A DNA stretch of 64,000 nucleotides from Methylobacillus caricis (GCF_020532705.1 NZ_JAJAVD010000001.1:1876311-1940310); one strand, 5' to 3'. Shown: positions 28,801-38,186, numbered from the stretch's first letter. The notes: generated by a model not told the origin, from the sequence alone. A program made the numbers and translations.

Positions 28801-30752
28801 GCAGTGGCTGCTGCCTCTTGCTTGCGTTTAATGCGGTAACGCCTGTCACTAAGCGCCAGCGCCCCACCGGCTGCCATCAGCAGGCAACCGCCCCATATCC
28901 AGTTGACCATGGGCTTGTAATAAATCCTCACGCTCCAGCTGCCATCTCCCAGGGCTTCGCCCAGCGATGCGTACTTATCGCTCCACAGGCCTGCGGCAAT
29001 ACCGGCTTCCGTCATCGGCATGTTCTGCACGGTATATAGGCGTTTTTGCGGGTGCAGGCTGGCAAATTCACGCTGATTGCGGCTCACGCGCAGGTTGCCC
29101 TGGGTCGCGGTGTAATTGGGTCCTTGCACCTCAGACACGCCGTCAAACACAAAGTCGTAGCCGGACAAGTGGGCCACATCGCCCGGATGCATGCGCACTG
29201 CGGTTTCTGTTTCAAACCCCTTGACGATGGTGACGCCCAGGATGAACACGCCTATACCCACATGCGCCAGCCACATTCCCCACCAAGAGCGCGTCAGGCT
29301 CCGCAGGCGCCCGGTTAGCGGCAATCCAGCCAGTTTCAAGCGCAGCCACAAGGTTTGCACTGAGGCAGCAAACACCCAGAACGCCAGGAACAGGCCCAGC
29401 CCCACCATCGGTGTCCAGCGTCCCAGCAGCAATGGCAGGCATATCGCCGTAGCCAAACTTACGGCAAAGGCCCAGCGCAAGCGCACAACCAGTTCGGGCA
29501 GTTCGGCCTTCTTCCAGCGGGCCAGGGGGCCAATGCCCATCAGAAACACCGCAGGAGCCATTAGCGGCGCAAACACCGTATCAAAGTACGGAGGGCCTAC
29601 CGATATCTTGCCCAAATTGAGCGTATCCAGGAATAAGGGGTAAAGCGTCCCCAGCATGACCGAGGCAGCAGCAACCACCAACAGCACATTATTGGAAAGG
29701 AGCAGGCTTTCGCGCGACAGCGCACTGAAACTGCCGCCCTTGCCGACAGAGGTTGCACGCCAGGCAAACAGGCCGAGTGATCCGCCGATCACGATCACAA
29801 GAAACGCAAGAATGAACAGACCGCGCTCGGGGTCGGTGGCAAAGGCGTGGACTGAAGTCAGCACCCCTGAACGTACCAGGAATGTGCCGAGCAGACTCAG
29901 TGAAAATGCCGTAATTGCCAACAACACTGTCCAGGCCTTGAAGCTGCCGCGCTTTTCCGTCACAGCCAATGAGTGGATAAGCGCGGTGCCCACCAGCCAT
30001 GGCATGAAAGAAGCATTTTCCACCGCATCCCAGAACCACCAGCCACCCCATCCCAGCTCGTAATAAGCCCAGTTGCTGCCGGCCATGATGCCCACGGTAA
30101 GGAAAATCCATGCCAGCGTGGTCCATGGACGCGACCAGCGCGCCCAGGCTGCATCCAGCTCACCGCCAAGCAAGGCGGCAATGGCGAAGGCGAAGGCGAC
30201 GGAAAAACCGACATAGCCCATGTAAAGCATGGGCGGATGGAACACCATGCCAGGGTCCTGCAACAGCGGGTTGAGGTCGCGCCCATCGAGCGCTGCAGGT
30301 ATCAGGCGCTCGAACGGGTTGGAGACGGTGAGCATGAACAGCAGGAAGCCTATGCTGATCAGGCCCATCACACCGAGGATGCGTGCCTGCGTCAATTGGG
30401 GCAACTGCTTGGAAAAAAAGCTGACCGCCAGCGTCCAGATATTGAGAATGAACACCCACAGCAACAAGGATCCCTCATGTCCGCCCCAAAGCGCAGCAAC
30501 GCGGTAATGCAGCGGCAGCCTGGAATTGGAGTTGGAAGCCACATAGAGGACGGAGTAGTCCTTGACAGCAAAAGTATAGGCAAGGCAGAAGATAGCCAGC
30601 GCCACCAATACAAACTGCAACCTGGCACTGGGCTTTGCCAGCGCTATCCAGGCAGGCTTGCCCAGGGCCGCCCCGGCAATCGGGAACACGCCCTGTACTA
30701 TCGCCACCAGCAAGGCCAGGACCAGGGAGAAATGACCAATTTCAGGAATCAC
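28797..30752 (-). CDS. ccmF: Haem lyase CcmF
   Basis: Large membrane subunit of the cytochrome c haem lyase. The 651-residue protein has about fifteen membrane helices and the haem-handling WWD domain, seen as [19 protein letters not shown]. Flanking histidines occur in [10 protein letters not shown] and TALIHSLAV. It overlaps ccmE upstream and ccmG downstream by four bases, typical of a tightly coupled operon. Confidence 0.97.
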   Translation of the reverse strand: MIPEIGHFSLVLALLVAIVQGVFPIAGAALGKPAWIALAKPSARLQFVLVALAIFCLAYTFAVKDYSVLYVASNSNSRLPLHYRVAALWGGHEGSLLLWVFILNIWTLAVSFFSKQLPQLTQARILGVMGLISIGFLLFMLTVSNPFERLIPAALDGRDLNPLLQDPGMVFHPPMLYMGYVGFSVAFAFAIAALLGGELDAAWARWSRPWTTLAWIFLTVGIMAGSNWAYYELGWGGWWFWDAVENASFMPWLVGTALIHSLAVTEKRGSFKAWTVLLAITAFSLSLLGTFLVRSGVLTSVHAFATDPERGLFILAFLVIVIGGSLGLFAWRATSVGKGGSFSALSRESLLLSNNVLLVVAAASVMLGTLYPLFLDTLNLGKISVGPPYFDTVFAPLMAPAVFLMGIGPLARWKKAELPELVVRLRWAFAVSLATAICLPLLLGRWTPMVGLGLFLAFWVFAASVQTLWLRLKLAGLPLTGRLRSLTRSWWGMWLAHVGIGVFILGVTIVKGFETETAVRMHPGDVAHLSGYDFVFDGVSEVQGPNYTATQGNLRVSRNQREFASLHPQKRLYTVQNMPMTEAGIAAGLWSDKYASLGEALGDGSWSVRIYYKPMVNWIWGGCLLMAAGGALALSDRRYRIKRKQEAAATA

Positions 30753-31216
30753 GAATTTCTCCCTACTCCGTCAGGCGACTGCGCTGTATCTGCCGCCTTG
30801 GCCCGCTTAAGGGCCTCTGCGGCTTCAGGCGGCATGTAGTTCTCGTCATGCTTGGCAAGTACATTGCTGGCGATAAAGCGGCCATCCTGATCCAGCACAC
30901 CCTGAGCCACCACACCTTTGCCTTCCTTGAACAGGTCGGGAAGTATGCCCTGGTAGCTTACGGGAATATTCTTTACCGTATCTGTCACCACAAAATGGAC
31001 GGTCAGGCCGTCAGCCTGCCGCTTGAGGCTGTCTTCCACCACCATGCCGCCTATGCGGAAACTGGTGTCTTTAGGTACTTCACCGTTCGCAACCTGGGTC
31101 GGGGTATAGAAAAACACGATATTGCTGCGGAAAGCGCTCAGTATCAGCGTAATTGCCAGGGCGACCGCCACGATGCCGCCGCCAATCAAGGCCAGGCGCT
31201 TGTGTCTCGACTTCAT
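30749..31216 (-). CDS. ccmE: Haem chaperone CcmE
   Basis: Periplasmic, membrane-anchored haem chaperone that binds haem covalently before delivery to CcmF. The 155-residue protein has one N-terminal helix, an OB fold ([35 protein letters not shown] in two parts) and the haem-binding H123 and Y127 in [12 protein letters not shown]. The tail is Ala-rich. Confidence 0.97.
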   Translation of the reverse strand: MKSRHKRLALIGGGIVAVALAITLILSAFRSNIVFFYTPTQVANGEVPKDTSFRIGGMVVEDSLKRQADGLTVHFVVTDTVKNIPVSYQGILPDLFKEGKGVVAQGVLDQDGRFIASNVLAKHDENYMPPEAAEALKRAKAADTAQSPDGVGRNS

Positions 31217-31404
31217 TCCTTATGCTCCAAACCTTGCCCGGCCCATGACTGCACCTGCCGCACTCGCCCGATTGCCTTGCGCCGGCGCAGGCCAAGGGCA
31301 AACACTTCCCAGGCCAAGGCGAGCAGAGTCAGTCCAAATGAACCCCATACATATCCAGCGTAGCCGCCCATGGCGAAAAATTCGCCCCATGAATTCCATT
31401 GCAT
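31213..31404 (-). CDS. ccmD: Haem exporter protein CcmD
   Basis: Small one-helix membrane protein that helps release holo-CcmE from CcmABC. With the start at 31404 ([20 protein letters not shown]) it has 63 residues, the normal size; the ATG overlaps the ccmC stop as TAATG. The cytoplasmic tail is basic ([11 protein letters not shown]), as usual. The open frame extends 11 codons upstream, inside ccmC. Confidence 0.92.
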   Translation of the reverse strand: MQWNSWGEFFAMGGYAGYVWGSFGLTLLALAWEVFALGLRRRKAIGRVRQVQSWAGQGLEHKE

Positions 31405-32156
31405 TACGGCTGTACCTCTTCCAGTTGTCTTACCCACATCGCATGTCGCTCGCGCTCAAGGATGATGCAGCGTACGCGCACCAAAGCAACGGCTATGCTG
31501 TAAATCCACCCTGCCAATGCCATCACCAGCATTCCGGCAAGCATGGTGGTTGCCATTTTGGGCGCGGATGACATATTGATGGATGCTCCCTGGTGCAGGG
31601 TATTCCACCAGCGCACGGAAAAATAAATGATAGGCACATTGACCGCCCCCACAATCGCGAGTACGGCAGCCGCCCGGTCTGCGCGCAACGGGTTGTCAAT
31701 GGACGCCCGCAGTGCGATAAAACCAATGTAAAGAAACAAGAGAATCAGCTCAGAAGTCAGCCGCGCATCCCAGACCCACCAGGCGCCCCAGGTCGGCTTC
31801 CCCCACAACGACCCGGTCACCAGCGCCAGTACGGTAAACAAGGCGCCCGTAGGCGCCAGGGCCTGCGCCATCATGGAAGATAACCTGGTGTTGAAAACCA
31901 GGCCGGCAGCCGCCCAAAACGCCATGGCCAGGTAAATCACCATGGACATCCAGGCAGCTGGAACATGGACAAAAATAATGCGGTAAGCCTCTCCCTGCTG
32001 AAAGTCGGTCGGCGCCATGGCAAAACCGATGTAGACACCGGTTATTGCCAACAGGATGGCAACAGCATAAAGCCAGGGAATCCAGCGTCCGGCCAGGACA
32101 TAAAACGTCTGCGGCGCAGCATATTTGAACCAGTTAACAGCTGACATGTAATCCAC
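31404..32156 (-). CDS. ccmC: Haem exporter / haem-handling protein CcmC
   Basis: Membrane protein that transfers haem to CcmE. The 250 residues form six helices, with the WWD motif seen as WGAWWVWDARLTSELILL and flanking histidines in IIFVHVPAAWMS and NTLHQGAS. The start at 32156 overlaps the ccmB stop; a second ATG three codons later would also serve. Confidence 0.97.
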   Translation of the reverse strand: MDYMSAVNWFKYAAPQTFYVLAGRWIPWLYAVAILLAITGVYIGFAMAPTDFQQGEAYRIIFVHVPAAWMSMVIYLAMAFWAAAGLVFNTRLSSMMAQALAPTGALFTVLALVTGSLWGKPTWGAWWVWDARLTSELILLFLYIGFIALRASIDNPLRADRAAAVLAIVGAVNVPIIYFSVRWWNTLHQGASINMSSAPKMATTMLAGMLVMALAGWIYSIAVALVRVRCIILERERHAMWVRQLEEVQP

Positions 32157-32824
32157 TATTCCAAAGCAATTCGTAAAGCAACGGCGGTCGCCCAGGGAGC
32201 AACTACCAGCGACAATAAAAAGCAGGCGCCAAGCAGCAAAAAATAAGCTCGCACCTCAAGCCCAGCCTGGCTGGCGACTACCGCGCCGGCACCGAAAATC
32301 AGGACGGGGATATACAACGGCAGCACCAGCACAGGCAACAGCGCCCCGCCCCCGCGGCCTCCCAATGTCAATGCTGCGCCGATAGCGCCGATTAGGCTCA
32401 ATGTAGGCGTGCCCAGCAACAAGGCTGCTACCAGCACGAGCAAAGGCTCTCCCTGCAGCCCATACTGCAAGCCCAGCAATGGCGCCAACAGCACCAGCGG
32501 CAGGGCCGATACCAGCCAATGGGCAAATATCTTGCCTAGCACCAGCAGGCTTAATGGTTGCGGAGCGATCGCCATTTGCTCAAGGGAGCCGTCTGCATAA
32601 TCCCCTGCAAAAATGCGCGGCAATGACAACAGGCACGCCAACAAGGCGGAAACCCACAGCACTCCCGGCGCAAGGTTCCGGAGAACAACCGGATCGGGGT
32701 TTCCGGCCAACGGGAACAGGCTGGCCACCACCACAAAAAAAATCAGTACCGTGGCCACATCGGCAGACCGTCGTACTGCCAGCAGCAGATCGCGGCGTAC
32801 TATTTCAATCAAGATAGCGGCCAT
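32156..32824 (-). CDS. ccmB: Haem exporter membrane protein CcmB
   Basis: Integral membrane partner of the CcmA ATPase in the ABC-type complex that acts in releasing haem-loaded CcmE. The 222-residue protein has six hydrophobic segments and the CcmB features RDLLLAVRR at the N terminus and FAGDYADGSLEQMAIAPQPL in the first loop. Overlaps ccmA and ccmC by one base each. Confidence 0.96.
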   Translation of the reverse strand: MAAILIEIVRRDLLLAVRRSADVATVLIFFVVVASLFPLAGNPDPVVLRNLAPGVLWVSALLACLLSLPRIFAGDYADGSLEQMAIAPQPLSLLVLGKIFAHWLVSALPLVLLAPLLGLQYGLQGEPLLVLVAALLLGTPTLSLIGAIGAALTLGGRGGGALLPVLVLPLYIPVLIFGAGAVVASQAGLEVRAYFLLLGACFLLSLVVAPWATAVALRIALE

Positions 32825-33444
32825 TAAGCAATCTTGAGCTGGTGTACCACAGCGGCCTGGATATCAACCTGCTGGTGTGTGGTCAATATCGCCATGCCAC
32901 CGGCTTGCAAGTGTTGCCGCAAACGTTCCGCCAGGATGGCAATGGATGCCGTATCCAGCGCGGCAAAGGGCTCATCCAGCAACCATAAGCGGGCGCGGCT
33001 TATCCAGAGCCTTGCCAGGCTGGCACGGCGGCGCTGTCCCTGTGAAAGGCTGCCTACGCGCTCATGGGCATAAGCTTGAAGCTTGACCGCATCCAGTGCG
33101 CGGTTAACATTAACTTCCTGGTTGTCTTCCCCGGCCAGATAGGTGGCAAAGCGTAAATTCTCAGAAACGCTCAAATCGTCCTTCAGTCCGTTCAAGTGGC
33201 TAATAAAAAGTGAGTCCAGACGATATTGTTCATTATCCTTGCTCACATCCTGACCACCCCAATGCACCCTGCCCTGCTCCGGAATCAAGATGCCGCACAA
33301 AATACGCAACAGGCTGCTCTTGCCGGCCCCGTTATCACCTAATACATAAAGCAGCTCGCCAGCATCAAGGGTGAAGCTAATATTCTTGAACAGCAACCTG
33401 TCGCCGCGTACGCAGGCAAGATGTTCTACCGTCAGCTTGCTCAT
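32824..33444 (-). CDS. ccmA: Haem exporter ATP-binding protein CcmA
   Basis: ATPase of the CcmABCD complex. With the ATG at 33444 (MSKLTVEHLACVRGDR) it has 206 residues, the normal length; the frame is open 28 codons further upstream but that stretch is not ABC-like. Walker A is GDNGAGKS at 36-43, the signature is LSQGQRRR and Walker B is LWLLDEP. First gene of the ccm operon; only about 47 bases separate it from the terminator of the cytochrome c' gene, so the ccm promoter must be very close or the operon relies on read-through. Confidence 0.95.
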   Translation of the reverse strand: MSKLTVEHLACVRGDRLLFKNISFTLDAGELLYVLGDNGAGKSSLLRILCGILIPEQGRVHWGGQDVSKDNEQYRLDSLFISHLNGLKDDLSVSENLRFATYLAGEDNQEVNVNRALDAVKLQAYAHERVGSLSQGQRRRASLARLWISRARLWLLDEPFAALDTASIAILAERLRQHLQAGGMAILTTHQQVDIQAAVVHQLKIA

Positions 33445-33490
33445 CACTTCCAATACCTTGCTTTCATCCAAAGAACTGCAGGTATAGCCC

Positions 33491-33524
33491 AAATAAAACA
33501 GGGCCGGCTGAGGCAACCGGCCCC
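33491..33524 (-). terminator. Rho-independent terminator after the cytochrome c' gene
   Basis: On the minus strand GGGGCCGGTTGCC...GGCCGGCCC-like arms (33523-33501) form a strong GC stem, followed by TGTTTTATTT. It lies about 63 bases beyond the cytochrome c' stop and just upstream of ccmA, so it may work as an attenuating terminator for the ccm operon. Confidence 0.8.
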
Positions 33525-33586
33525 ACAATCACACAACATTCAAGCTTGGCTGGACCATTTAAAGGCCAGCGTCTTGCTTACTGGCT

Positions 33587-34051
33587 CTACTGGCGCGCTT
33601 CTTTCAGGCGGAAATTATCATGACACCCCTTGCAGGTCTTGCCGATCTCCCCTACCTGGGCCTTTAACGAGTCCAGATCCTTGGCCGATGCAGACAATTT
33701 GGCAATCTCCACCTGGAACTTGTCGGCTGCCTCTTTGTATTTGGCCTGCTCAGTCCAGATTTTAGGGTCGGCCTTGTTCAAAGCGCCTTTATCAGTACCA
33801 GGGCCGAACGAGCCAAATGGCAATGGCCCCAATAGCTCAAGCAATGCCGCCGTCTTCACTGCAAACGCCTGGTCATAAGGTCGCTCACCTTTGGCGATAG
33901 CGCCCAATGCATTGAAGTTACGGCCAATCACATTGAATACAGACTGGCGATAGCGGATTTCCTCTTCAGGCTTGGGATCAGCGGCATAAGCAGCATGCAC
34001 GCTTCCACTCATGGCGATAACAAGAACAAGTTGTTGAAATACTTTCTTCAC
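33587..34051 (-). CDS. Cytochrome c' (class II c-type cytochrome)
   Basis: A 154-residue periplasmic monohaem cytochrome of class II. A signal peptide (to about residue 23) is followed by the four-helix-bundle pattern, with IRYRQSVFNVIGRNFNALGAI as helix A and the haem motif at the C terminus: C140, C143, H144 in CKGCHDNFR. Cytochromes c' bind NO and CO and some protect against nitrosative stress; others carry electrons. The start codon is GTG (34051) with GAGGA upstream. It is the first of three similar cytochromes in this region. Confidence 0.93.
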   Translation of the reverse strand: MKKVFQQLVLVIAMSGSVHAAYAADPKPEEEIRYRQSVFNVIGRNFNALGAIAKGERPYDQAFAVKTAALLELLGPLPFGSFGPGTDKGALNKADPKIWTEQAKYKEAADKFQVEIAKLSASAKDLDSLKAQVGEIGKTCKGCHDNFRLKEARQ

Positions 34052-34596
34052 TTTGATTCCTCTTTTTTAATTGGCAGAGTTTGGAATTTGGATTTTTCAC
34101 TGCTGCGCCGGCAAACCCAAGCCGACTTATTCAGTTGCTATGCCTGTCACTTCCATAACGCTAACGTTGGGCATATAAATCAACCTTAGCATCATGGTTT
34201 TTATGCAATATCCATACCATCCAATTAAAACAGTCACTTGAATAAAAAACCAAAATAAAAAAGCACCCGCCTGTTCCAAACCAAACATTCAATGCTGCAA
34301 CAAAAACAACAACTGTTCATTAACAACTTCAAATAGAAAACTTAGCGCCACCCAATCCTTAAGAAAAAAGCATCAAGTACCATCCGGTTTGTATCAAAAC
34401 TGCTTGAAATAAATCATCAGTCAATCACATTCCAGTACAGAGAATGATTCAAACCCAACAGCATGAGACCAGTTCTTCAGGCAAAAAAATTTAAATATTT
34501 TTACATTCCAGGTTTTTATTGGGGCCAATAATAACAAGGCTTCTATAGGCTAATAAGGAATATTTAAACCTATACAAATACCCTTTACTTATAAAT
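34052..34596. other. AT-rich intergenic region between cytochrome c' and the TonB receptor
   Basis: About 545 bases, strongly AT-rich, between two divergent genes. No gene is supported on either strand. A weak sigma-54-like word for the cytochrome c' gene (TGGTAT-N5-TTGC on the minus strand, 34205-34219) is present, but it is 154 bases from that start and matches poorly. The sigma-54 promoter of the receptor gene follows directly. Confidence 0.5.
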
Positions 34597-34612
34597 TGGC
34601 ACACTCTTTGCG
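34597..34612 (+). promoter_or_regulatory. Sigma-54 promoter of the TonB-dependent receptor
   Basis: TGGCAC-ACTCT-TTGC is a full match to the sigma-54 consensus core, with GG at 34598-34599 and GC at 34610-34611 ten bases apart. The ATG of the receptor is 52 bases downstream and has GGGGAG as ribosome site. This is the clearest of the seven sites. Confidence 0.85.
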
Positions 34613-34662
34613 CTAGCTGATGCGGTAATTTTTATTTGCATATCTAGGGGAGTGAACTAAAA

Positions 34663-37413
34663 ATGAATTTTTCACATCGTCACCGCCGACCACGGACGGT
34701 GCCATTTAGATTATCCAGAATCGCAACTGCTGTTGGCGCAACAATTAGTATCCTGGGAGCCAATCCGATATATGCAGCGGACGATGCCATTGTTAACGAG
34801 CTGCAGGCGGAAATCGCCAAGCTCAAACAAGCATTGGAAAAGAGCCAACAGGAACTGGCTGCGCAAAAAAGCGGCCCACCTCAAGATGTAACAGAGGCTC
34901 AAACTACCCAGCCTGCTGCTGCACAACCTCAACAAGTGGCGCAGGAAGAAGAACCTGCAGAACTGGGCAAGGTGGTGGTACGTAGCCGTAACAAACTGGA
35001 GGCACTGCAGGACGTGCCAATCTCCATTTCAGTGGTCAGCGGCAAGGAACTGGATCGATTCCAGGCACGTGACCTGGGATCAGTTACCCAACGTGCAGCC
35101 AACGTATCCTGGAATCAGGGCAACGCCCGTACCAGCAGCCTCTCAATTCGCGGATTGGGCAAACAGGCTCAGACAGATTCGATGGACCCCAGTGTAGGAG
35201 TGACAGTAGATGATGTCTCCTATGGCTATAACCCCCTCTCTAGCTTTGACTTTTATGATATAGAACAAGTTGAAGTAGCTCGTGGTCCTCAAGGAACATT
35301 AAAAGGCAAGAATTCCAGCATAGGTGCCATTACGATCACTACTCGTCGCCCAACATTTGAGTCTCAGCAAAGCTACTCTCTCGCTATGGGCGACAACAAC
35401 CGAGTGATCGCCAATGCGGCCATCGGTGGAACCGTGATAGAGGATGTGCTTGCATGGCGTGGCTCTTTTGCTGTAGACAAAGGAGAGGGTTACTATCCCA
35501 ACAATTATAATCGTGACTTCCGTTACATGAACAAAGACAATGTTTCAGGACGTGTGCAATTTCTGTTTACGCCAACGGAGAAGTTCGATGCACTGGTAAG
35601 GCTTGAACTAACGCCAAAACACGAAGAATATTACAACGGCTGGACTTTCTTCAAGCCAACGCCCACTAGATATGCAAATGGCCAAGCCAATTTACTAGGT
35701 ACAGATGCTTCAACAAGATTAAATAGACGTTGGTTTCTACAAAGAAGCGACTATAGTTATAAAAATGATTACTTAGATAATAGTGTTTATCAAAATGACC
35801 AGCGTCCGCTCGTTACATCTACCTGGGGCACATCTGCCGTATTGAACTGGCATTTAGAAAATCACACCCTAACGTCAATTACTGCATACAAAAACTTCTC
35901 TTTCCAAGCCAGAAATGATGAAGGAACTCCGTTTGACATTACTAAAAATGGTGGTGGATTGGTGACCCGTCATGATCAAATCAGTCAGGAATTTAGATTA
36001 TCTTCTAATGGTGGTGAATTTGTAGACTACCAAACTGGTTTATATTTCTTGAGTTCGCGCAATAATTACAGCTCTCGAACAGGATTTGGGTCTGACGCAG
36101 GTGCATGGTTTGCTAACGATAATCAATACACAACCTTAGATACAACAGGAGCTGGTCGATATCTTATGCAAAACGCATTAAGCGGCTTGGAATATAATAT
36201 CCCACAGGATATTCATAATAAAAGCGCTGCTATCTACGGACAAGCAGATTGGCATCTTTCCGAACCTTTAACTTTAACAACAGGTTTAAGATTTACTTTA
36301 GAGGATAGAGCCAACTCATCTTCAAGATCCATCGCTAGTCAAGGCTATGGTGCAGATCTGAACCCCTACTCTGTCAATGGAGTCTTGCTGGGTGGGTATG
36401 ATGCAACAAACCTAGCAGACCCTACACAAATGGCACTTGCAAATGCTGTTGCTCAGAAATATTTTGGTAAGGATTATAATACGCTATTAAGCCCTGAACT
36501 AGCCCAGATAAATGCAGCTAGAGCACTTCGCGCAAACCAATTAGGCATTGTATATAATAAAGTTGAAGCGGAGACCTTCAGAAAAGTACAACCTACCGCA
36601 TTATTCAGCCCAAGTTATAAATTTAATGAAAATGTCACTGGATATGTTTCATTACAATATGGTGAAAAATCTGGTATAGCTCAAGTTGTTAATGGTTATG
36701 ATAACCAAGTCAAGCCGGAAAAAACCAAATCCTTTGAAGTTGGTTTTAAAAGCATATTGTTAAATGACACTTTAACCTTCAACACAAACTTATTCTTAAC
36801 TGATATTAAAGATTATCAACAAGCAGTGATGATCTATGATGAATATACAACCAAGCTTAATAGTGGTGGTTCAACTCAACAACTTTACTACACATCAGCC
36901 ACAGGAAATGCTGCAAAGGTTCGAGCGTATGGATTAGAGTTTGATGGAGTCTATTCAGGACTCCCACATACCACGATACGTTTTGCTGGGGCCTACAATA
37001 ACGCTTACTATAAAGATTTCAAGAATGCAGGAAAACCTCCTGAAGAAGCTAATACAAGTAATCCTTATCGAGATGTAACCGGTGAAAACTTGCCGGGAGC
37101 AGCAAAATTCTCCTTTAACATTGGGGCAGATTATCGATATCCTGTCTTTTCAAATGCAGAGTTCCATAGCAGCATTAACCTTGCATATACCAGCAAATAT
37201 AACTCCGATGTAACTCTTTCAAGTTATGGTTGGGTTGATGCTTACACTCGAACAGATTTTTCGATTGGTCTTGGTAGACGAGACCGCAAGTTTGACGTCA
37301 GCCTGCTAGTGAAGAACTTATTCGATGATGATACGCCACAGATACGTACTTGGAACAGCTATGTGCCAGCTATTCCCCGTTGGATTGGCATTATGTTTAC
37401 TAGTGATCTTTAA
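34663..37413 (+). CDS. TonB-dependent outer-membrane receptor
   Basis: A 916-residue outer-membrane active transporter. Order: signal peptide (to about 39, IYAAD), a coiled-coil and Pro/Gln-rich lead (about 42-95, LQAEIAKLKQALEKSQQELA), the plug domain (about 100-220, starting LGKVVVRSRNKLEALQDVPI), then a 22-strand barrel ending IGIMFTSDL. The N-terminal coiled coil is unusual for TonB receptors. Base composition changes inside the gene: the signal, plug and early part use ordinary host codons, while roughly 35.6-37.4 kb is AT-rich with many TTA, AAT and AGA codons. No siderophore synthesis genes are adjacent, so the ligand is unknown. Confidence 0.93.
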   Translation: MNFSHRHRRPRTVPFRLSRIATAVGATISILGANPIYAADDAIVNELQAEIAKLKQALEKSQQELAAQKSGPPQDVTEAQTTQPAAAQPQQVAQEEEPAELGKVVVRSRNKLEALQDVPISISVVSGKELDRFQARDLGSVTQRAANVSWNQGNARTSSLSIRGLGKQAQTDSMDPSVGVTVDDVSYGYNPLSSFDFYDIEQVEVARGPQGTLKGKNSSIGAITITTRRPTFESQQSYSLAMGDNNRVIANAAIGGTVIEDVLAWRGSFAVDKGEGYYPNNYNRDFRYMNKDNVSGRVQFLFTPTEKFDALVRLELTPKHEEYYNGWTFFKPTPTRYANGQANLLGTDASTRLNRRWFLQRSDYSYKNDYLDNSVYQNDQRPLVTSTWGTSAVLNWHLENHTLTSITAYKNFSFQARNDEGTPFDITKNGGGLVTRHDQISQEFRLSSNGGEFVDYQTGLYFLSSRNNYSSRTGFGSDAGAWFANDNQYTTLDTTGAGRYLMQNALSGLEYNIPQDIHNKSAAIYGQADWHLSEPLTLTTGLRFTLEDRANSSSRSIASQGYGADLNPYSVNGVLLGGYDATNLADPTQMALANAVAQKYFGKDYNTLLSPELAQINAARALRANQLGIVYNKVEAETFRKVQPTALFSPSYKFNENVTGYVSLQYGEKSGIAQVVNGYDNQVKPEKTKSFEVGFKSILLNDTLTFNTNLFLTDIKDYQQAVMIYDEYTTKLNSGGSTQQLYYTSATGNAAKVRAYGLEFDGVYSGLPHTTIRFAGAYNNAYYKDFKNAGKPPEEANTSNPYRDVTGENLPGAAKFSFNIGADYRYPVFSNAEFHSSINLAYTSKYNSDVTLSSYGWVDAYTRTDFSIGLGRRDRKFDVSLLVKNLFDDDTPQIRTWNSYVPAIPRWIGIMFTSDL

Positions 37414-37436
37414 GCAGGCCTAATTGGCAACTCGAT

Positions 37437-37466
37437 AAACGGACTCCACTGGAGTCCGTTTTTATT
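37437..37466 (+). terminator. Rho-independent terminator of the TonB receptor gene
   Basis: AAACGGACTCC (37437-37447) pairs perfectly with GGAGTCCGTTT (37451-37461) around a three-base loop, followed by TTATTT. It stands 24 bases after the stop codon. Confidence 0.93.
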
Positions 37467-37618
37467 TCACCTTGCTGGGCACAGCTGTTTATTTACCACC
37501 AGCAGTATGTTGCCATTACATCAATCTCGTGAACACTCTTGGTCCATTATCATAAAGTTATGAGCTTAACACGCTGTATCAAAATATATTTTCAGACCAA
37601 TTAGATATCTCATTATAT

Positions 37619-37634
37619 TGGCACAGTCTCTGCT
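37619..37634 (+). promoter_or_regulatory. Sigma-54 type promoter of the small secreted protein
   Basis: TGGCAC-AGTCT-CTGCT: perfect -24 box and a -12 box with one change (CTGC for TTGC); GG (37620-37621) and GC (37632-37633) are ten bases apart. The GC is 51 bases before the ATG at 37684. Because it overlaps an open frame beginning at 37618, it shows that the upstream 22 codons are not translated. Confidence 0.75.
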
Positions 37635-37683
37635 ATCTATCTTTGATAAATCAATTGTTAAAATCATCACTAAGAGATCAAAT

Positions 37684-38064
37684 ATGAAACTTGAAAAATA
37701 TCATCATAAAACTCTGATCAACAATTTTTGCAAATTGATTGCCATAGTGGCAATTGCAGCTTATAGCATGAGCAATCTTACCGAAGCGGGCACGCTGACA
37801 GAAGGCAATTGGTCTTCTATAAAATGTGGTAAACCTATCGCTCCCACACTCAACCTAACAGATGAAGATGCCTATAACGACAGCGTTCTTGCAGTAAACG
37901 CCTACCGCCAGAAAATCAAGCCTTACTTGGATTGCATAGTTGATGAAGCCAATGCAGATATACAGGCAATCAATAATCAAGTGAAAAAGGAGCAACTGGC
38001 AATTCAGGAAGCCAATAATAAAATTTCTGAAGATGCAAAATCTGCTGGTGAGAAGTTCAAGTAG
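37684..38064 (+). CDS. Small secreted protein with two cysteines, unknown function
   Basis: A 126-residue protein I do not recognise. It has an N-terminal signal (NFCKLIAIVAIAAYSMSN, cleavage likely near TEA) and a short mature domain with two cysteines about 37 residues apart, in KCGKPIAPTLNL and YLDCIVDEAN, which could form a disulfide. The C-terminal part is a charged helix likely to coil (NNQVKKEQLAIQEANNKI). AT-rich codon use resembles the distal half of the preceding receptor gene. Start at 37684 has AAGAGA upstream. Its own sigma-54 site suggests co-regulation with the receptor rather than co-transcription. Confidence 0.7.
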   Translation: MKLEKYHHKTLINNFCKLIAIVAIAAYSMSNLTEAGTLTEGNWSSIKCGKPIAPTLNLTDEDAYNDSVLAVNAYRQKIKPYLDCIVDEANADIQAINNQVKKEQLAIQEANNKISEDAKSAGEKFK

Positions 38065-38186
38065 TATTAAAAATCTACCTCTTAAACTTGGGGAAATCCA
38101 AATGACTTTCCCCTGAATTAAAGTGATCCTTTGTTCAAAACGAGGCCAAGGATTCCGGTACTTGTAAATGGAAGGGGATTTTAAGA

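Noticed and set aside
34105..34119. GG-N10-GC spacing on the minus strand near the cytochrome c' gene
   Set aside because: Reads TGGGTT-N5-GCGC; both boxes match poorly, so chance.
34205..34219. Sigma-54-like word (TGGTAT-N5-TTGC, minus) upstream of the cytochrome c' gene
   Set aside because: Spacing is right but the -24 box is poor and the distance to the start is 154 bases; not enough to count it with the other seven.
38090..38113. GGGGAAA/TTTCCCC hairpin after the small secreted protein gene
   Set aside because: Possible terminator, but the stem is seven bases and no T tract follows on either strand; left out of the feature list.
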